Source: an uncultured archaeon (GTDB lineage: Archaea; Thermoplasmatota; Thermoplasmata; Thermoplasmatales; Thermoplasmataceae). Taken from it: DNA of 64,000 nucleotides. Where the stretch lies: the NCBI GenBank assembly GCA_000965745.1, contig CP009479.1, forward strand, positions 568,457 to 632,456. Reading direction: 5' to 3'. Shown one piece after another: positions 18,847 through 28,765 of the stretch (within the stretch, counting starts at the first letter, position 1; each line of letters begins with the position of its first letter). The notes below the pieces were generated by a model. It had not been told where the DNA came from and did not search any database. It saw only the letters and a program-made list of their open reading frames with translations. Made by a program: the position numbers and the translations under genes.

Positions 18847-19200
18847 TCAGTGCCTGAATGATTTGAGGATGTTCGAGAAATACACTTTTTCACTCCCGAG
18901 CCTGGAGCTGACCCCTTTTCCCATAGAGAATATCTTCCTGCCCTCAATTTCAAGGTCCAGCCGCCTTGAAGATCTGTTGAGTGCCTCAGCAATGCGGCTT
19001 ATGTTCCCGAGTTCAGAGAATCTGTGCTTTATCCCCTCGAACATTATGTTTGAAAGGTGTTTCTCTGTGATTCTTACTGTAATGACTCCCCCAGAGGCTT
19101 CGATCTCGACCGGATCTTCCTGGTTGAATCTTATTCCTACTTTTCCGGATATAAGTGAGGAGAGTGCACAGGCTGCAAGTGTCTCCGCCAGATCATTCAT
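18847..19200 (-). CDS. Hypothetical protein, 117 aa
   Basis: A small soluble protein with a possible beta-strand core (GVITVRITEKHLSNIM, LDLEIEGRKIFSMG). It starts at ATG 19198-19200, which lies inside the end of the 58-aa gene upstream, so the two are translationally coupled. Their adjacency suggests they work together, but neither matches a known family. Confidence 0.65.
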   Translation of the reverse strand: MNDLAETLAACALSSLISGKVGIRFNQEDPVEIEASGGVITVRITEKHLSNIMFEGIKHRFSELGNISRIAEALNRSSRRLDLEIEGRKIFSMGKGVSSRLGSEKVYFSNILKSFRH

Positions 19201-19369
19201 GCATCGGCCTTACAACAATGCTGATCCTGCCTGTTACATTGATCTTGGTCTGAATTGATGATATGCCAATCTCAAGGTTTTCAAAACTAAGCTCTGTTGT
19301 GCTCTTTGTGTTTTCCACAGCTCTCAGGAAGCTCTCTATAATTGTTTCGTCTTTTTTCTCATCTGCCAT
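19193..19369 (-). CDS. Small hypothetical protein, 58 aa
   Basis: Read from the minus strand: ATG 19367-19369, beginning MADEKKDETIIESF and ending VVRPMHE before TGA at 19193-19195. The sequence alternates polar and hydrophobic residues (ELSFENLEIGISSIQTKIN, then VTGRISIVV), consistent with a small beta-sheet protein. It overlaps the start of the following 117-aa gene by 8 bases, a strong sign that both are translated. No family recognised. Confidence 0.6.
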   Translation of the reverse strand: MADEKKDETIIESFLRAVENTKSTTELSFENLEIGISSIQTKINVTGRISIVVRPMHE

Positions 19370-19441
19370 AATCGTCTAGCTGGATCTGAATAATATATGT
19401 TGCTGTATGTGAAAAGATAATTATTTTAATGACTGTGGGCG

Positions 19442-21505
19442 CTACTGGTTCTGCTTTGCTGCCGCTCCCCTTTTCCCTGAATTCCTTCCGGATTCCCTTG
19501 GAGCCTCGAGCTCAAATGTCCTTTCCGTGAACGTCCTTCTCGTGCCGAAGGGCCTGAAAAGCTTTCCGTTCCCGGTGAAGAACTTGGAGAAGAACTCCAC
19601 GTAAATAAGCCTCGCTCCCTGAATTCCAGGTTCAAACACCGCTATTACAAGGTTGAAAAGCTGGCCAAATACGAGAATTATCACCCCGACCACGGCCAAT
19701 TCCGGGGATTTGTTTACTCCCTTCAGGAATATCAGGTCGATGATCTGCGACAGGATGACCGAAGCCAGGAGGATTCCCAGGATCCTTGTATACGAAAGAA
19801 TATGGCTGATGATTGATGGTATCTCCATGCCTCCCTGTGCCTTTTCCGTTGCGATGATCAGGCCCAGCCCCACTACAAGCATGATTACATAGATTAGAGT
19901 TGCAGGGCTCTGCGAGAAATTGAAGGAAGCCTGCCCATGAATTAGCGCAAGGCCAAGAAGTGCAATTCCCCAGGCGAAAACAAGCCATCCTAGCTTGCCC
20001 ACTGCCTCCTTTGTCTGTTTGAACCTGATCCTGTTTACCATTCCGAAGACAAGGCCGAGAGATACCATGCCCAATCCTATATAACCGGAGAATAACAGCA
20101 GTTTCCTCACCATGAAGTCAACGCTGAACAGTTCCGTGGCGGTTGGCGGGAAACCGTATACAGTAGTGCCGCCAAATCCAGTGCTTACAGCAAAGACAGT
20201 GTATGGAAGAAGCGGGAATCCGAAGAAGTTGTTGAATAGCAGCCCTACCGCTATTGCAACTATCGCACCGGGAATAAGGGCTTTACCGAGTGTCTTGAGA
20301 GACTCCGGGCCCATTATGGTGAGGACGAACCTTGACAGGAGCTTTGGAATATGGCTTTTCCTAACCGGATTGTTGATTCTGTGAATCATCCAAAGTGAGA
20401 TCCCAAGAATGGTCAGGCCGTATCCCCAGTCTCCAACCATGAGGCCGAAGAATACCGGAAACACAATGGCAAAGATCATTGTAGGGTCTATTTCCCCGTG
20501 CTGGGGCAGAGAGTAAAACCTTACGAAGAATTCAAACACTTTGAACCTTCCTGGATTGCTCATTACAGTCGGGGGCATTTCGTTCGTATCGACCTTTCTG
20601 AAAATCATCCTTCCTTCAGTCAGTTCATGAAGCTTCTGCTTAAGTGGAGAGAAGTATTTTTCAGGGATCCAGCCCTCCATGGCGAAGGTGTCCCTTGTCG
20701 AGGAAAGCTTCTCTGATGCTTCCATCTTCTTAACCTCTATTTCAAGGGCCTCCCTCAGCTGTGCAATTATAGCGTAGACCCGGTCTGCAAGCTCATTGAT
20801 GTCTGTCCTTAACTGGTTCAGTGATCTTCGATTCTCACTGAGCTTCACGTTAAGAAAATCATGGTACTCACTAGGCCTGCCGGTCATCATTGGAACATGT
20901 ATAAGCTTGAAGTTCTGCCTGCTGGCAATCTGGGCTAGATCAGAATCCTTCTCCTCAGGCACAGCTATCAGAACATAGTCATTCCCGAGGTCAAGAACCT
21001 TGGAATTTGCAAGAGAGGATTCAACGATTTCCTTGAAATTCCTGTTTTTCTCCTTCTTGACAATGAAAGATGCAACGTATTTGTTGTTGAAAACCGACAG
21101 ATCATAGTCCAGGTGCTTCAGTAAGTTCACTGCCGAAAGCCTCTGCTCTATCTCCCTGATCTCAGTGAGTATGTCCCCCTCCTCTTCTCTCAGCATCCTG
21201 ATGTCGTTTTCAACCTTCACGGTGGATGCTTCTTTAAGGAGTTCTTCGATTGATTCGAACTGTTTCTTGCCCGAGACCTTTCTCCTTGGCAGTTGAGTCT
21301 CCATGCCCCTGAATTTCTGGAGAAGGCTGTTCAGTTCCTTGTAATAATGATTTGTTGCTCCCTGCTGCAGAAGTTTTGAAATCTCCTCAGAAACGGGCTC
21401 AAGCTGTATTATTCCATAATCGTGAAGTGCTGACACTATGGTGTCCTTGACAGAATTTGCCGCTATTATCCTTACCCGTGCCATTTTTTCAGGGAACAGT
21501 GCCAT
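19442..21505 (-). CDS. atpI: A/V-type ATP synthase subunit I (a-subunit)
   Basis: Membrane stator subunit that provides the proton half-channels next to the K ring. The N-terminal ~330 residues are cytoplasmic, helical and coiled-coil-like; the C-terminal part holds about seven or eight transmembrane segments (AIVFPVFFGLMVGDWGYG near residue 345, then IPGAIVAIAVGLLFNNFFGF and further helices). ISHILSYTRILGI matches the conserved arginine-bearing helix. The start is ATG 21503-21505, one base after the stop of subunit H; a longer frame would start at 21535 and overlap it. It is the last gene of the operon. Confidence 0.95.
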   Translation of the reverse strand: MALFPEKMARVRIIAANSVKDTIVSALHDYGIIQLEPVSEEISKLLQQGATNHYYKELNSLLQKFRGMETQLPRRKVSGKKQFESIEELLKEASTVKVENDIRMLREEEGDILTEIREIEQRLSAVNLLKHLDYDLSVFNNKYVASFIVKKEKNRNFKEIVESSLANSKVLDLGNDYVLIAVPEEKDSDLAQIASRQNFKLIHVPMMTGRPSEYHDFLNVKLSENRRSLNQLRTDINELADRVYAIIAQLREALEIEVKKMEASEKLSSTRDTFAMEGWIPEKYFSPLKQKLHELTEGRMIFRKVDTNEMPPTVMSNPGRFKVFEFFVRFYSLPQHGEIDPTMIFAIVFPVFFGLMVGDWGYGLTILGISLWMIHRINNPVRKSHIPKLLSRFVLTIMGPESLKTLGKALIPGAIVAIAVGLLFNNFFGFPLLPYTVFAVSTGFGGTTVYGFPPTATELFSVDFMVRKLLLFSGYIGLGMVSLGLVFGMVNRIRFKQTKEAVGKLGWLVFAWGIALLGLALIHGQASFNFSQSPATLIYVIMLVVGLGLIIATEKAQGGMEIPSIISHILSYTRILGILLASVILSQIIDLIFLKGVNKSPELAVVGVIILVFGQLFNLVIAVFEPGIQGARLIYVEFFSKFFTGNGKLFRPFGTRRTFTERTFELEAPRESGRNSGKRGAAAKQNQ

Positions 21506-21506
21506 A

Positions 21507-21830
21507 TCAATCTTCCAGGTATTGGTTGAGTGCATCCAGCACTATTTTTTCAATGTCCTTGTCAGAGATGCTCAGCCTGATAGTAGTGGCCTTTGCCTCC
21601 CCTTCCTCAATAATTTCAAGCCTCTTGGTCTCAAGCTCCCTCTTCAGCTCTTCCATCTTCCGGTTGTACTGATTCTCAAGCTCTTCCCTTTTGCGTTCTA
21701 CTTGTGAAGTGCCGCGCGTTCTGGCATCTTCATATTTCTTCTTCTGCGACTGGAGAAATTCTTCAACCTCTTCATCGGCCGACTTCTCCTTGTCGCGAAT
21801 TACCTTAAGTGTTTCAAAATCCTCAGTCAT
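21507..21830 (-). CDS. atpH: A/V-type ATP synthase subunit H (peripheral stalk)
   Basis: A 107-aa protein that is almost entirely charged coiled coil (EEVEEFLQSQKKKYEDAR, REELENQYNRKMEELKRELE), as in AhaH/NtpF-type peripheral-stalk subunits that pair with subunit E. It starts directly after the stop of the 57-aa membrane peptide (TAA then ATG without gap). The assignment rests on coiled-coil character, size and operon position, not on a catalytic motif. Confidence 0.85.
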   Translation of the reverse strand: MTEDFETLKVIRDKEKSADEEVEEFLQSQKKKYEDARTRGTSQVERKREELENQYNRKMEELKRELETKRLEIIEEGEAKATTIRLSISDKDIEKIVLDALNQYLED

Positions 21831-22004
21831 TTAGAGCACCCCTGCCAAAATAAAAGCCAGGACAATAGCAGACACTACGATGTTGAACATGAATATTGTT
21901 TTTCGTATCCTTAGGAACTTCCTGAGATTCCGGTTGCTCTTGAGCGTTTCCGAAGGGATGTTCTGCTGCTGGACCTTCCATTTGGGCTTGTAGTACCTGT
22001 TCAA
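21831..22004 (-). CDS. 57-aa single-span membrane peptide within the ATPase operon
   Basis: Start TTG at 22002-22004, preceded by a GGAGGCTGAGGAGAG purine run; stop TAA at 21831-21833. The TTGA overlap places its start on the stop codon of subunit D, and subunit H begins with the next base, so the gene fits the operon exactly. The N-terminal 34 residues are basic (MNRYYKPKWKVQQQ, LKSNRNLRKFLRIRK) and the last 23 form one hydrophobic helix (IFMFNIVVSAIVLAFILAGVL). It probably sits in the membrane with its N-terminus inside, next to the ATPase. No family recognised. Confidence 0.75.
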   Translation of the reverse strand: MNRYYKPKWKVQQQNIPSETLKSNRNLRKFLRIRKTIFMFNIVVSAIVLAFILAGVL

Positions 22005-22645
22005 CTCTCCTCAGCCTCCGCCCTTTCAGTAATCTTCCTTTTAATGATCTTGAGAGTGGTGAAAGTGTCCCTCTCCAGTTCATCCAGCCTCATCCTTATC
22101 CTTTTCTGGGTCTGGACAAGATCCGGTATCAGTATGTTTTCAATCGCGTTCGATCTCCTCTTGGTCCTGTCTATTTCATAGAGGAGTTTTCTCATAGAGT
22201 TTTCCTTCTCTGCAATCTCAACAATAAACCTGAATATTTTTTCAAATTTCTTTATTGCATCGTTCACCGGTGCGGGCACCGATACGACGCGATACATCTC
22301 CGAAAGAATTGTCTGCGCATAATTGACGGTGAGCTCTGGAATCCTGACGCCCATGATGTTCTTCGAGCCTATTCCGACACTTGAATCCGCTGACATGAAT
22401 GCAATGCGCTCAACAGTCATGGTGCCTTCCAGGACCTCAGCCATTTTCAGTGTGCTTATGGCCTCCCCAACATCCTTCCTCAGGTCCTCCCTCATTCCCT
22501 TGACCTGCCTGCTGATGTTGAAGAATTCCATCACAAGGGATGATCTCTTCATCTTGAGCAGATCAAGGCCTTTTCTGGCAAGCTTTACCCTCCTGCCAGT
22601 TCGAATGAGTTCAATCCTTGTTGGTCTTACATCCTGCGACGGCAT
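22001..22645 (-). CDS. atpD: A/V-type ATP synthase subunit D (central stalk)
   Basis: The rotating central shaft. The protein begins PSQDVRPTRIELIRTGRRVK and continues LARKGLDLLKMKRSSLVMEF, the diagnostic N-terminus of archaeal subunit D, with long coiled-coil helices at both ends. I prefer ATG 22643-22645 as start, two bases after the stop of subunit B, over an upstream in-frame ATG at 22663 that would overlap it. The stop overlaps the TTG of the small membrane peptide. Confidence 0.95.
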   Translation of the reverse strand: MPSQDVRPTRIELIRTGRRVKLARKGLDLLKMKRSSLVMEFFNISRQVKGMREDLRKDVGEAISTLKMAEVLEGTMTVERIAFMSADSSVGIGSKNIMGVRIPELTVNYAQTILSEMYRVVSVPAPVNDAIKKFEKIFRFIVEIAEKENSMRKLLYEIDRTKRRSNAIENILIPDLVQTQKRIRMRLDELERDTFTTLKIIKRKITERAEAEES

Positions 22646-22647
22646 TC

Positions 22648-24030
22648 TTAATCCTTTTTCCACTTCCCGTACTTTTCTATGTGATCCCTCTTGACCCTCT
22701 TCATTTCATCTTCCGGGAGCTCAGAAAGAAGTTCCCAGCCGAGATCAAGAGTCTGATCTATTGTCCTGTCCTCGTATATGTCCTGGTTAACATATTTCAG
22801 CTCGAAATCGTCTGCAAACTTCAGGTACTTCCTGTCGTTTGCGCCAAGTGCCTCCTCGCCTACAATCGCGCTTAGAGATCTCAGGTCTTTTCCACTTGCG
22901 TATGCTGAATATAGCTGGTCAGCAACTCCTCTGTGATCCTCTCGTGTTCTGCCCTTTCCTATTCCCTGGTTCATCAACCTGGAAAGTGAGGGGAGAACAT
23001 CTATTCCGGGATATATTCCCTTCCTCTGCAGGTCTCTTGATAGCACTGTCTGGCCTTCGGTAATGTATCCAGTAAGATCCGGGATCGGGTTCGTGATATC
23101 ATCGCCCGGCATCGTCAGTATCGGGAGCTGTGTTATCGAGCCGTTCTTTCCCTTTATCTTTCCTGCTCTTTCGTAAATCGTGCTGAGGTCGGTATACATA
23201 TAACCGGGATAGCCCCTCCTTCCGGGGACTTCTTCCCTTGCGGATGATATTTCCCTCAACGCTTCACAGTAATTTGTCATATCCGTCAGAATGACTAGAA
23301 TATGCATTCCCTCCTCGTATGCCAGATATTCGGCTGTTGTGAGTGCTACCCGTGGAAGCACGATTCTTTCCATGGACGGGTCTGATGAGAGATTCAGGAA
23401 CATTACTGACCTGGCAATGGCCCCTGTGCTCCTGAACTCATTGATGAAATAGTTTGCCTCTTCGCTGGTTATACCCATGGCACCGAATATGACAGCAAAT
23501 CCCTCTTCTTTCCCAATCACCTTCGCCTGTCTTGCAATTTGTGCGGCAAGCTGGTTATGGGCGAGTCCTGAGGCTGAAAAGATTGGAAGCTTCTGCCCCC
23601 TTACCAGGGTGTTCATACCATCTATTGTTGATATTCCTGTCTGAATGAACTCTGAGGGTTCTTCCCTTGAGTACGGATTTATTGAGTCCCCCACAATTTC
23701 GATTTTCTCTTTGCTGACTATCTCAGGACCGTTGTCTATAGGCTCACCGAGGCCGTTAAAGATCCTGCCCATCATGTCTCCCGAGATAGAAACTCTGGCA
23801 GTGCTGCCTGAAAACCTTATTCTTGTGTTCGTTGTGTCCATTCCGGAAGTTTGGCCAAATACCTGAACGATGGCCATTCCTTTCCTTGTGTCAAGAACCT
23901 GGCCTGTCCTCTTCTCACCGTTGCCCAGTGTTATTTCTACAAGCTCGTTGTAGGCGGCATTCGGCACACCTTCAACGAAGATAAGCGGCCCGCTTATTTC
24001 TGCAATTGACTTATAGCTGACTGACGGCAT
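22648..24030 (-). CDS. atpB: A/V-type ATP synthase subunit B
   Basis: Non-catalytic nucleotide-binding subunit alternating with A in the A1 head. It carries [20 protein letters not shown] in place of a full P-loop, and [34 protein letters not shown]-like ([16 protein letters not shown]) and [26 protein letters not shown] eight bases upstream supports ATG 24028-24030; a GTG at 24036 is the alternative. The length of 460 residues is normal. No intein is present here. Confidence 0.97.
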   Translation of the reverse strand: MPSVSYKSIAEISGPLIFVEGVPNAAYNELVEITLGNGEKRTGQVLDTRKGMAIVQVFGQTSGMDTTNTRIRFSGSTARVSISGDMMGRIFNGLGEPIDNGPEIVSKEKIEIVGDSINPYSREEPSEFIQTGISTIDGMNTLVRGQKLPIFSASGLAHNQLAAQIARQAKVIGKEEGFAVIFGAMGITSEEANYFINEFRSTGAIARSVMFLNLSSDPSMERIVLPRVALTTAEYLAYEEGMHILVILTDMTNYCEALREISSAREEVPGRRGYPGYMYTDLSTIYERAGKIKGKNGSITQLPILTMPGDDITNPIPDLTGYITEGQTVLSRDLQRKGIYPGIDVLPSLSRLMNQGIGKGRTREDHRGVADQLYSAYASGKDLRSLSAIVGEEALGANDRKYLKFADDFELKYVNQDIYEDRTIDQTLDLGWELLSELPEDEMKRVKRDHIEKYGKWKKD

Positions 24031-24032
24031 TT

Positions 24033-27000
24033 TCACTGCACCTCCAGAAGGCTGCTGAACTGGTTCTTGATGTCTGCCTGTATCTCGTTGTAGTAATCTT
24101 CAAAATTGTCATCCTTAATTTCCTTCATTCTCGAGATCTTTTGCCTGACGGGCAGGCTTTGAATTGCGTTCATTGAAAGACCCCTGTCTACAGATTCGGA
24201 TTGTTTCCTTCCCAGTTTCAGTATTGAGTCAAGCATGAGGTACTGCTTCTTCATTGAGCAGTATGTGTCAACTTCATCGAAGGCGCTCTGCTGCAGGAAA
24301 TCCTCCCTGATTGTCCTTGCAACATCAAGGACAGCTTTCTCCTTTTCCGGAAGTGCATCATACCCTACCAGCTGAACTACTTCCTGCAGTTCGGATTCTT
24401 TCTGCAGGATTCCCATAGCTTCAGAATAAAGATCATTCCAGTCCTTTGAGATGTTCTTCCCATACCATTCCTTCAGTGTGTCAAGATAGAGTGAGTAACT
24501 GTTCAGCCAGTTTATCGAGGGGAAATGCCTCCTTGAAGCCAGGGAGGAGTCAAGCGCCCAGAAAACCCTGGTAACACGGAGAGTGTTCTGCGAAACTGGC
24601 TCAGATATATCCCCTCCCGGAGGCGATACTGCACCTACGATAGTGATGGACCCCTGCCTTTCTCCTTCTGAAACAACAAGGGCGTTTCCAGATCTTTCAT
24701 AGAACTCAGAAAGCCTTCGCCCGAGATAAGCAGGGTAGCCTTCTTCTCCGGGCATTTCTTCGAGCCTGCCTGAGATTTCCCTCAATGCCTCTGCCCATCT
24801 TGATGTGCTGTCTGCCATAAGGGCCACATCATAACCCATATCCCTGTAATACTCAGCTATCGTTATTCCTGTATAGATACTTGCTTCCCTGGCGGCTACA
24901 GGCATGTTTGATGTGTTTGCTATGAGAACTGTCCTCTCCATAAGCGGTCTTCCGCTCCTAGGGTCCTCAAGCTCTGGGAAAGTTGTAAGAATTTCAGTCA
25001 TTTCGTTTCCTCTTTCCCCGCAACCAACGTAAACGACGATGTCACTATCTGCCCACTTGGACAATTGATGCTGGACAACTGTGTTATGAAGAATAATTCC
25101 ACCGTAGCCGCCGACAAAATTCATTCCATAATCCGGAAGCGAGACATCGTAAACATCAAACGGGCCTGATATCTCTTCAATTTCAGCTATCCTGTCAAAA
25201 AATACATAGTCTAGGGAGCTAGCAAGGTTTTCAGGACTTTCTTCTTGAAGAAGATTTCCGGAGGATCTGCTGATCGCTTTTGAGGAACTCCTGAAGGTAC
25301 CTGCCCCCATCTGTTCGACATTTCCGATGTAGTCTGATATCTCTATGCCCTCACTGAGGTGTTCTGAGTATGCTGCATTTCGGTGAAGCTCACTGGTGAC
25401 CTCTCCGGAAATAGGCACGATGTCTATGGAATCGTACGCGGAATTTTTTCCTTTGACATAATCCGAAATTTTCTCCACCTTTATATGGTCTGTATTGAAC
25501 AAGCTCAGCAGCTTACCAAGATTTGCGATTCCCCTGACACATATACTGTGGTAAACCCTGTCATTGTCATTCCTGGTTGCCATCGTATTCATTATTCCGT
25601 ATCTGGAAAGGATGTAAGATAGCTGAGCTGATAGCCACTTACTTGCAGTGCCGAACTCTACCGTGCTATTGCTGAACGAGCCGCCACCCATGAAGTATGA
25701 TATCATGAAAGAGGATATGCTGGAGTTGCCTGACCTCATAAGTACGTCTGGGACCTTCCTGGAATATGCATTGTTTCCTGTTCCAAGAATTTCCAGGAAA
25801 CCTACCAGAATTTTGCTGTGCAGGAGAACTTTCGGTATCTTTCCTTCCTGGCATTCCATCAAACCGATTATGCCGAAAAGATCGAATGCAAGTTTTTTGA
25901 ACCTTTCGAGGAGTTTTTCGTCCCTGTTCGTAAATACTACTGTTTCGTTCCCGCGCACATAGCCTTGAGATATGTAGTATCCGAGGAATTCAGCCAGCCC
26001 ATCGTTCATCTTTTCTGGAATCCGAACTGGAGTGCTTTTCCCATCTCCGATGAGAAGCTTCGGGTGAGGTAGAGGTCTTGCCATCTTGGTGCATATCTCT
26101 TTGATCCAGGAGAGTTTTGGGTGCACGCTTTTTTCATTTCTGCCCAGGCTATGCTTTGTTATTGGAGGCAGATCTATAGTTATTCCTTTTGAATAGGATT
26201 CTTTCAGAAGTTGCCCTATGTATGTTTTGATGTCAGCGTCGAATACTCTGGCATTTCCCATTTCATAGATATCTATCGGCTGGTCCTTGGATTCTATCTC
26301 AGTATTCTTTGCAGAAACTATGTAATCTCCTACTGACAGATCTTTCGCCTGTGTTTCGACAATCTCTCCATCTCCATTCAATTTGAAAAGTTTATGGACT
26401 GGTGTCACCCTGGCCTCTCTTCCCGTCCTTGTCCTTACCCTCACAACTGAATCGCTTTTTCCCTTGTAGAGAAGGGATGATTTGCTTTTCTTTATCTTGC
26501 CTTCAGTGAAAGAGAGCATTTCTATTGGTTTCTTGAGCCTAACAATCTCTTCGTTACCTGATGTGGACCTCATTCCTCTGCTTTCATACCTTTCATAAAG
26601 CTCCTTTATCGGAATTACAGAACCATCACCCATAAGTAAAGGTGTATCTCCTGTTACGCACTTTCCACTTCCGAAAGGTCCCGGAACTGCCACCGTCCCT
26701 CCCTTTGCAACCGGGAAGAACGTGTCAATTACTCTCTGCCCTGTAATCAGTGGCGTCTCAGGCGGGAATTTCCTCAGCACTCTTCTGGCGCTTCTGACTG
26801 GCCATTCCTGTTTCAGCTTCAGTGGCACATCAGAGCCATTGTTTTCTGAAAGAGTGCCAAAGACATCACTCAGGGTGTAGTCTCCATCCTTTATCTCCTT
26901 AATCTTGCCGAATTTTCCGAATGGAACCATAACCTTGTGGGTTATGATCCCGGTTTCCTGAACTTCACCTATTATCTGGCCTTCTTTGACTTCATCGCCA

Positions 27001-27368
27001 GGCTTGGCTGTCGCAGTGAAGTGCCATTTCTTTTTCTCATCCAGTGGTGGAGCTGTGTAACCTCTCCTGATGAAGTCTCCTGTCTGCTCTCTGATAACGT
27101 CAAGAGGCCTCTGAATACCATCATAGATGGACTTGAGAAGGCCTGGCCCCAATTCCACAGAGAGTGGTCTCCCTGTGGTTTCTATTTTCTCCCCTGGCCT
27201 CATGCCACTCGTGTCTTCATACACCTGAACAGTAACTTTTCCTCCGGATATCTTGATTATCTCGCCAACAAGTTCGAGGTCTCCTACTCTTACGACATCG
27301 TACATTCTGGCATTCTCTAGGTCTTCCGCGATTACGACTGGACCTGAAACACGAATTATCTTTCCCAT
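24033..27368 (-). CDS. atpA: A/V-type ATP synthase catalytic subunit A, intein-containing precursor
   Basis: Catalytic subunit. The 1111-residue precursor is interrupted after the P-loop lysine (GPFGSGK, residue 236) by a 526-aa intein; the exteins join as GPFGSGK-TVVQHQ to give a 585-aa subunit of normal length. Further extein motifs are [46 protein letters not shown] and [20 protein letters not shown]. The insertion point is that of VMA-b-type inteins known from Thermoplasma and Pyrococcus. Splicing is therefore required before the enzyme can bind nucleotide. The neighbouring genes are F upstream and B downstream, with a 4-base spacing and a short overlap. Confidence 0.97.
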   Translation of the reverse strand: MGKIIRVSGPVVIAEDLENARMYDVVRVGDLELVGEIIKISGGKVTVQVYEDTSGMRPGEKIETTGRPLSVELGPGLLKSIYDGIQRPLDVIREQTGDFIRRGYTAPPLDEKKKWHFTATAKPGDEVKEGQIIGEVQETGIITHKVMVPFGKFGKIKEIKDGDYTLSDVFGTLSENNGSDVPLKLKQEWPVRSARRVLRKFPPETPLITGQRVIDTFFPVAKGGTVAVPGPFGSGKCVTGDTPLLMGDGSVIPIKELYERYESRGMRSTSGNEEIVRLKKPIEMLSFTEGKIKKSKSSLLYKGKSDSVVRVRTRTGREARVTPVHKLFKLNGDGEIVETQAKDLSVGDYIVSAKNTEIESKDQPIDIYEMGNARVFDADIKTYIGQLLKESYSKGITIDLPPITKHSLGRNEKSVHPKLSWIKEICTKMARPLPHPKLLIGDGKSTPVRIPEKMNDGLAEFLGYYISQGYVRGNETVVFTNRDEKLLERFKKLAFDLFGIIGLMECQEGKIPKVLLHSKILVGFLEILGTGNNAYSRKVPDVLMRSGNSSISSFMISYFMGGGSFSNSTVEFGTASKWLSAQLSYILSRYGIMNTMATRNDNDRVYHSICVRGIANLGKLLSLFNTDHIKVEKISDYVKGKNSAYDSIDIVPISGEVTSELHRNAAYSEHLSEGIEISDYIGNVEQMGAGTFRSSSKAISRSSGNLLQEESPENLASSLDYVFFDRIAEIEEISGPFDVYDVSLPDYGMNFVGGYGGIILHNTVVQHQLSKWADSDIVVYVGCGERGNEMTEILTTFPELEDPRSGRPLMERTVLIANTSNMPVAAREASIYTGITIAEYYRDMGYDVALMADSTSRWAEALREISGRLEEMPGEEGYPAYLGRRLSEFYERSGNALVVSEGERQGSITIVGAVSPPGGDISEPVSQNTLRVTRVFWALDSSLASRRHFPSINWLNSYSLYLDTLKEWYGKNISKDWNDLYSEAMGILQKESELQEVVQLVGYDALPEKEKAVLDVARTIREDFLQQSAFDEVDTYCSMKKQYLMLDSILKLGRKQSESVDRGLSMNAIQSLPVRQKISRMKEIKDDNFEDYYNEIQADIKNQFSSLLEVQ
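25083..26660 (-). other. VMA-b-type intein with degenerate LAGLIDADG endonuclease domain
   Basis: It spans Cys237 to Asn762 of the precursor. Splicing blocks look intact: N-terminal [13 protein letters not shown], block [10 protein letters not shown] (Thr and His), and C-terminal GGIILHN followed by Thr as the +1 nucleophile. The central part matches a DOD homing endonuclease in layout, but the block C motif reads LGYYISQG (Gln468 where Asp/Glu is catalytic) and block E reads YFMGGGS (Gly562 where Asp is expected). Both catalytic acids are thus missing, so DNA cleavage is probably lost while splicing is kept. Thermoplasma VMA inteins described in the literature are small and lack this domain. 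Confidence 0.92.
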
Positions 27369-27372
27369 TTTT

Positions 27373-27696
27373 TCACCCGCTGATATCTACTCCAAGAATT
27401 CTCTTTGCAAGCTCCGAGACCGATTCCTCCTCCTTTCCGCCTGGAAGGGGAATAAAAACCACTAGTGGGTTCGTGGAAGTCTCTATTGTATCCAACATCT
27501 TTCTGTCCATATCACTTTTTATGTTTTCTGAAGCCATAATAAGTGAGTATTTTTTTGATTTGTAAAGTTCAAGGAGCTTCTCAACTCCCTTCTTTCCTTC
27601 AGCCATGAAGGAATTCTCGACACCTATGAGCCTGAATCCTAGAACCAAGGCACGCTCGCCCACTACAGCTATGTTTCCAACCTGCTCTTTTGCCAT
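27373..27696 (-). CDS. atpF: A/V-type ATP synthase subunit F
   Basis: Small central-stalk subunit (107 aa) with the Rossmann-like pattern of the family: IAVVGERALVLGFRLIGVEN, then a KYSLIMASENI strand and a PLVVFIPLPGG segment. It lies four bases upstream of subunit A. Start ATG 27694-27696. Confidence 0.93.
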   Translation of the reverse strand: MAKEQVGNIAVVGERALVLGFRLIGVENSFMAEGKKGVEKLLELYKSKKYSLIMASENIKSDMDRKMLDTIETSTNPLVVFIPLPGGKEEESVSELAKRILGVDISG

Positions 27697-27703
27697 TAAG
27701 CAC

Positions 27704-28765
27704 CTACCTCAGAATTATTATGTTGCCCAGTTTTTCAGGGTCAAGCTTGTACGTCTTTGCATACACAATTGAATGTAAATTCTCCCTTTCTATTTCAGCC
27801 CTCAGGAGAAGTGAGAAGATCGAACCTATCGAGAGGGATTGTGATTCGAAGGTTGGAAGGTATTTTTCAAGCCTTTCCTTTTTCATTCTGGTGTCGAACT
27901 GCCCCAGAGTTCCCTCTAGGTTGTAGACCCTGAGTTCCTCTTCAAAATTATACCTGTCCTTAAGCCTTGCAAGAACATCTTCAACAGTCGGAAGTGAGAA
28001 CAGTTCCTTCAGATCGTCCATTGACAATGTGCCTCCAGGTATCACAAAGCTGGAGATCCGGTCAACCCCCACATCAAGGTCCTTTGCCTTAAGCAGCACC
28101 ATTATGTTATTGCTGTCAATTTCCTCCCTGAAGAATCTGATCAGTGGGCCCTCATCCCCATTGTAGAACTTGAGCAGGGACATGAGCCTGGAATAATAGA
28201 ATGCGTCAAGGGATGAATAAAGCATTGAAACATCTTTTGTCTTTCTGTAAATCTCCAGATGCTGAAGAATAGGCTGGTACCCGAATTTAAGAAGATAGTT
28301 TATCATGTCTTCTATTGAGCCCATTGAGAGCATGATCCTGAAGTCCTCATGGCTCATTGTTCCACCAAAAATGCCCATGGGAACATCCCTGAAGCTTATG
28401 AGGAAAGCCTCGGACTCTTTTATTGTATACCCGAGGTATTTCGAAGACATTATTGACTTTATATTCTGGATGTCCCATTTTGAGAGGTACGCCTTGATGA
28501 GGTCTTTTGATGCTGGTGGGGGCGCAAAAAGGGCAACCTTGTTTTTTGTTATCAGATGCCTGTTTATTGCCATCTCTAGAAGCACAGGGTTCTTGTAGAG
28601 GGCAGAAAGGGCATCAATGTCCTCCCTGTATGAAGTGTTGTACAACTGCCTTGTTATCTCCTCCAGATCGTCGATGTGCTTAAGGTCCTCGACGAAAGAA
28701 GGTCTAAGAAAATCGGTTGTGTAAGCCTTTATACGGCCATACGCTCCTGCATAGGTAGGGTCCAT
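27704..28765 (-). CDS. atpC: A/V-type ATP synthase subunit C
   Basis: Funnel-shaped subunit that joins the central stalk to the membrane ring. It is an all-helical protein of 353 aa with the threefold internal repeat of the family, for example YAGAYGRIKAYTTDFL at the N-terminus and repeated LLKFYNGDEGPLIRFFREEID-like helices. Its ATG overlaps the stop of subunit E by one base and it precedes F by 7 bases. Confidence 0.93.
   Translation of the reverse strand: MDPTYAGAYGRIKAYTTDFLRPSFVEDLKHIDDLEEITRQLYNTSYREDIDALSALYKNPVLLEMAINRHLITKNKVALFAPPPASKDLIKAYLSKWDIQNIKSIMSSKYLGYTIKESEAFLISFRDVPMGIFGGTMSHEDFRIMLSMGSIEDMINYLLKFGYQPILQHLEIYRKTKDVSMLYSSLDAFYYSRLMSLLKFYNGDEGPLIRFFREEIDSNNIMVLLKAKDLDVGVDRISSFVIPGGTLSMDDLKELFSLPTVEDVLARLKDRYNFEEELRVYNLEGTLGQFDTRMKKERLEKYLPTFESQSLSIGSIFSLLLRAEIERENLHSIVYAKTYKLDPEKLGNIIILR

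Noticed and set aside
21823-22083. An 86-codon open frame on the minus strand in the ATPase operon
   Set aside because: It runs out of frame across the end of subunit D, and the alternative frame gives a coherent basic-plus-membrane peptide with exact coupling.
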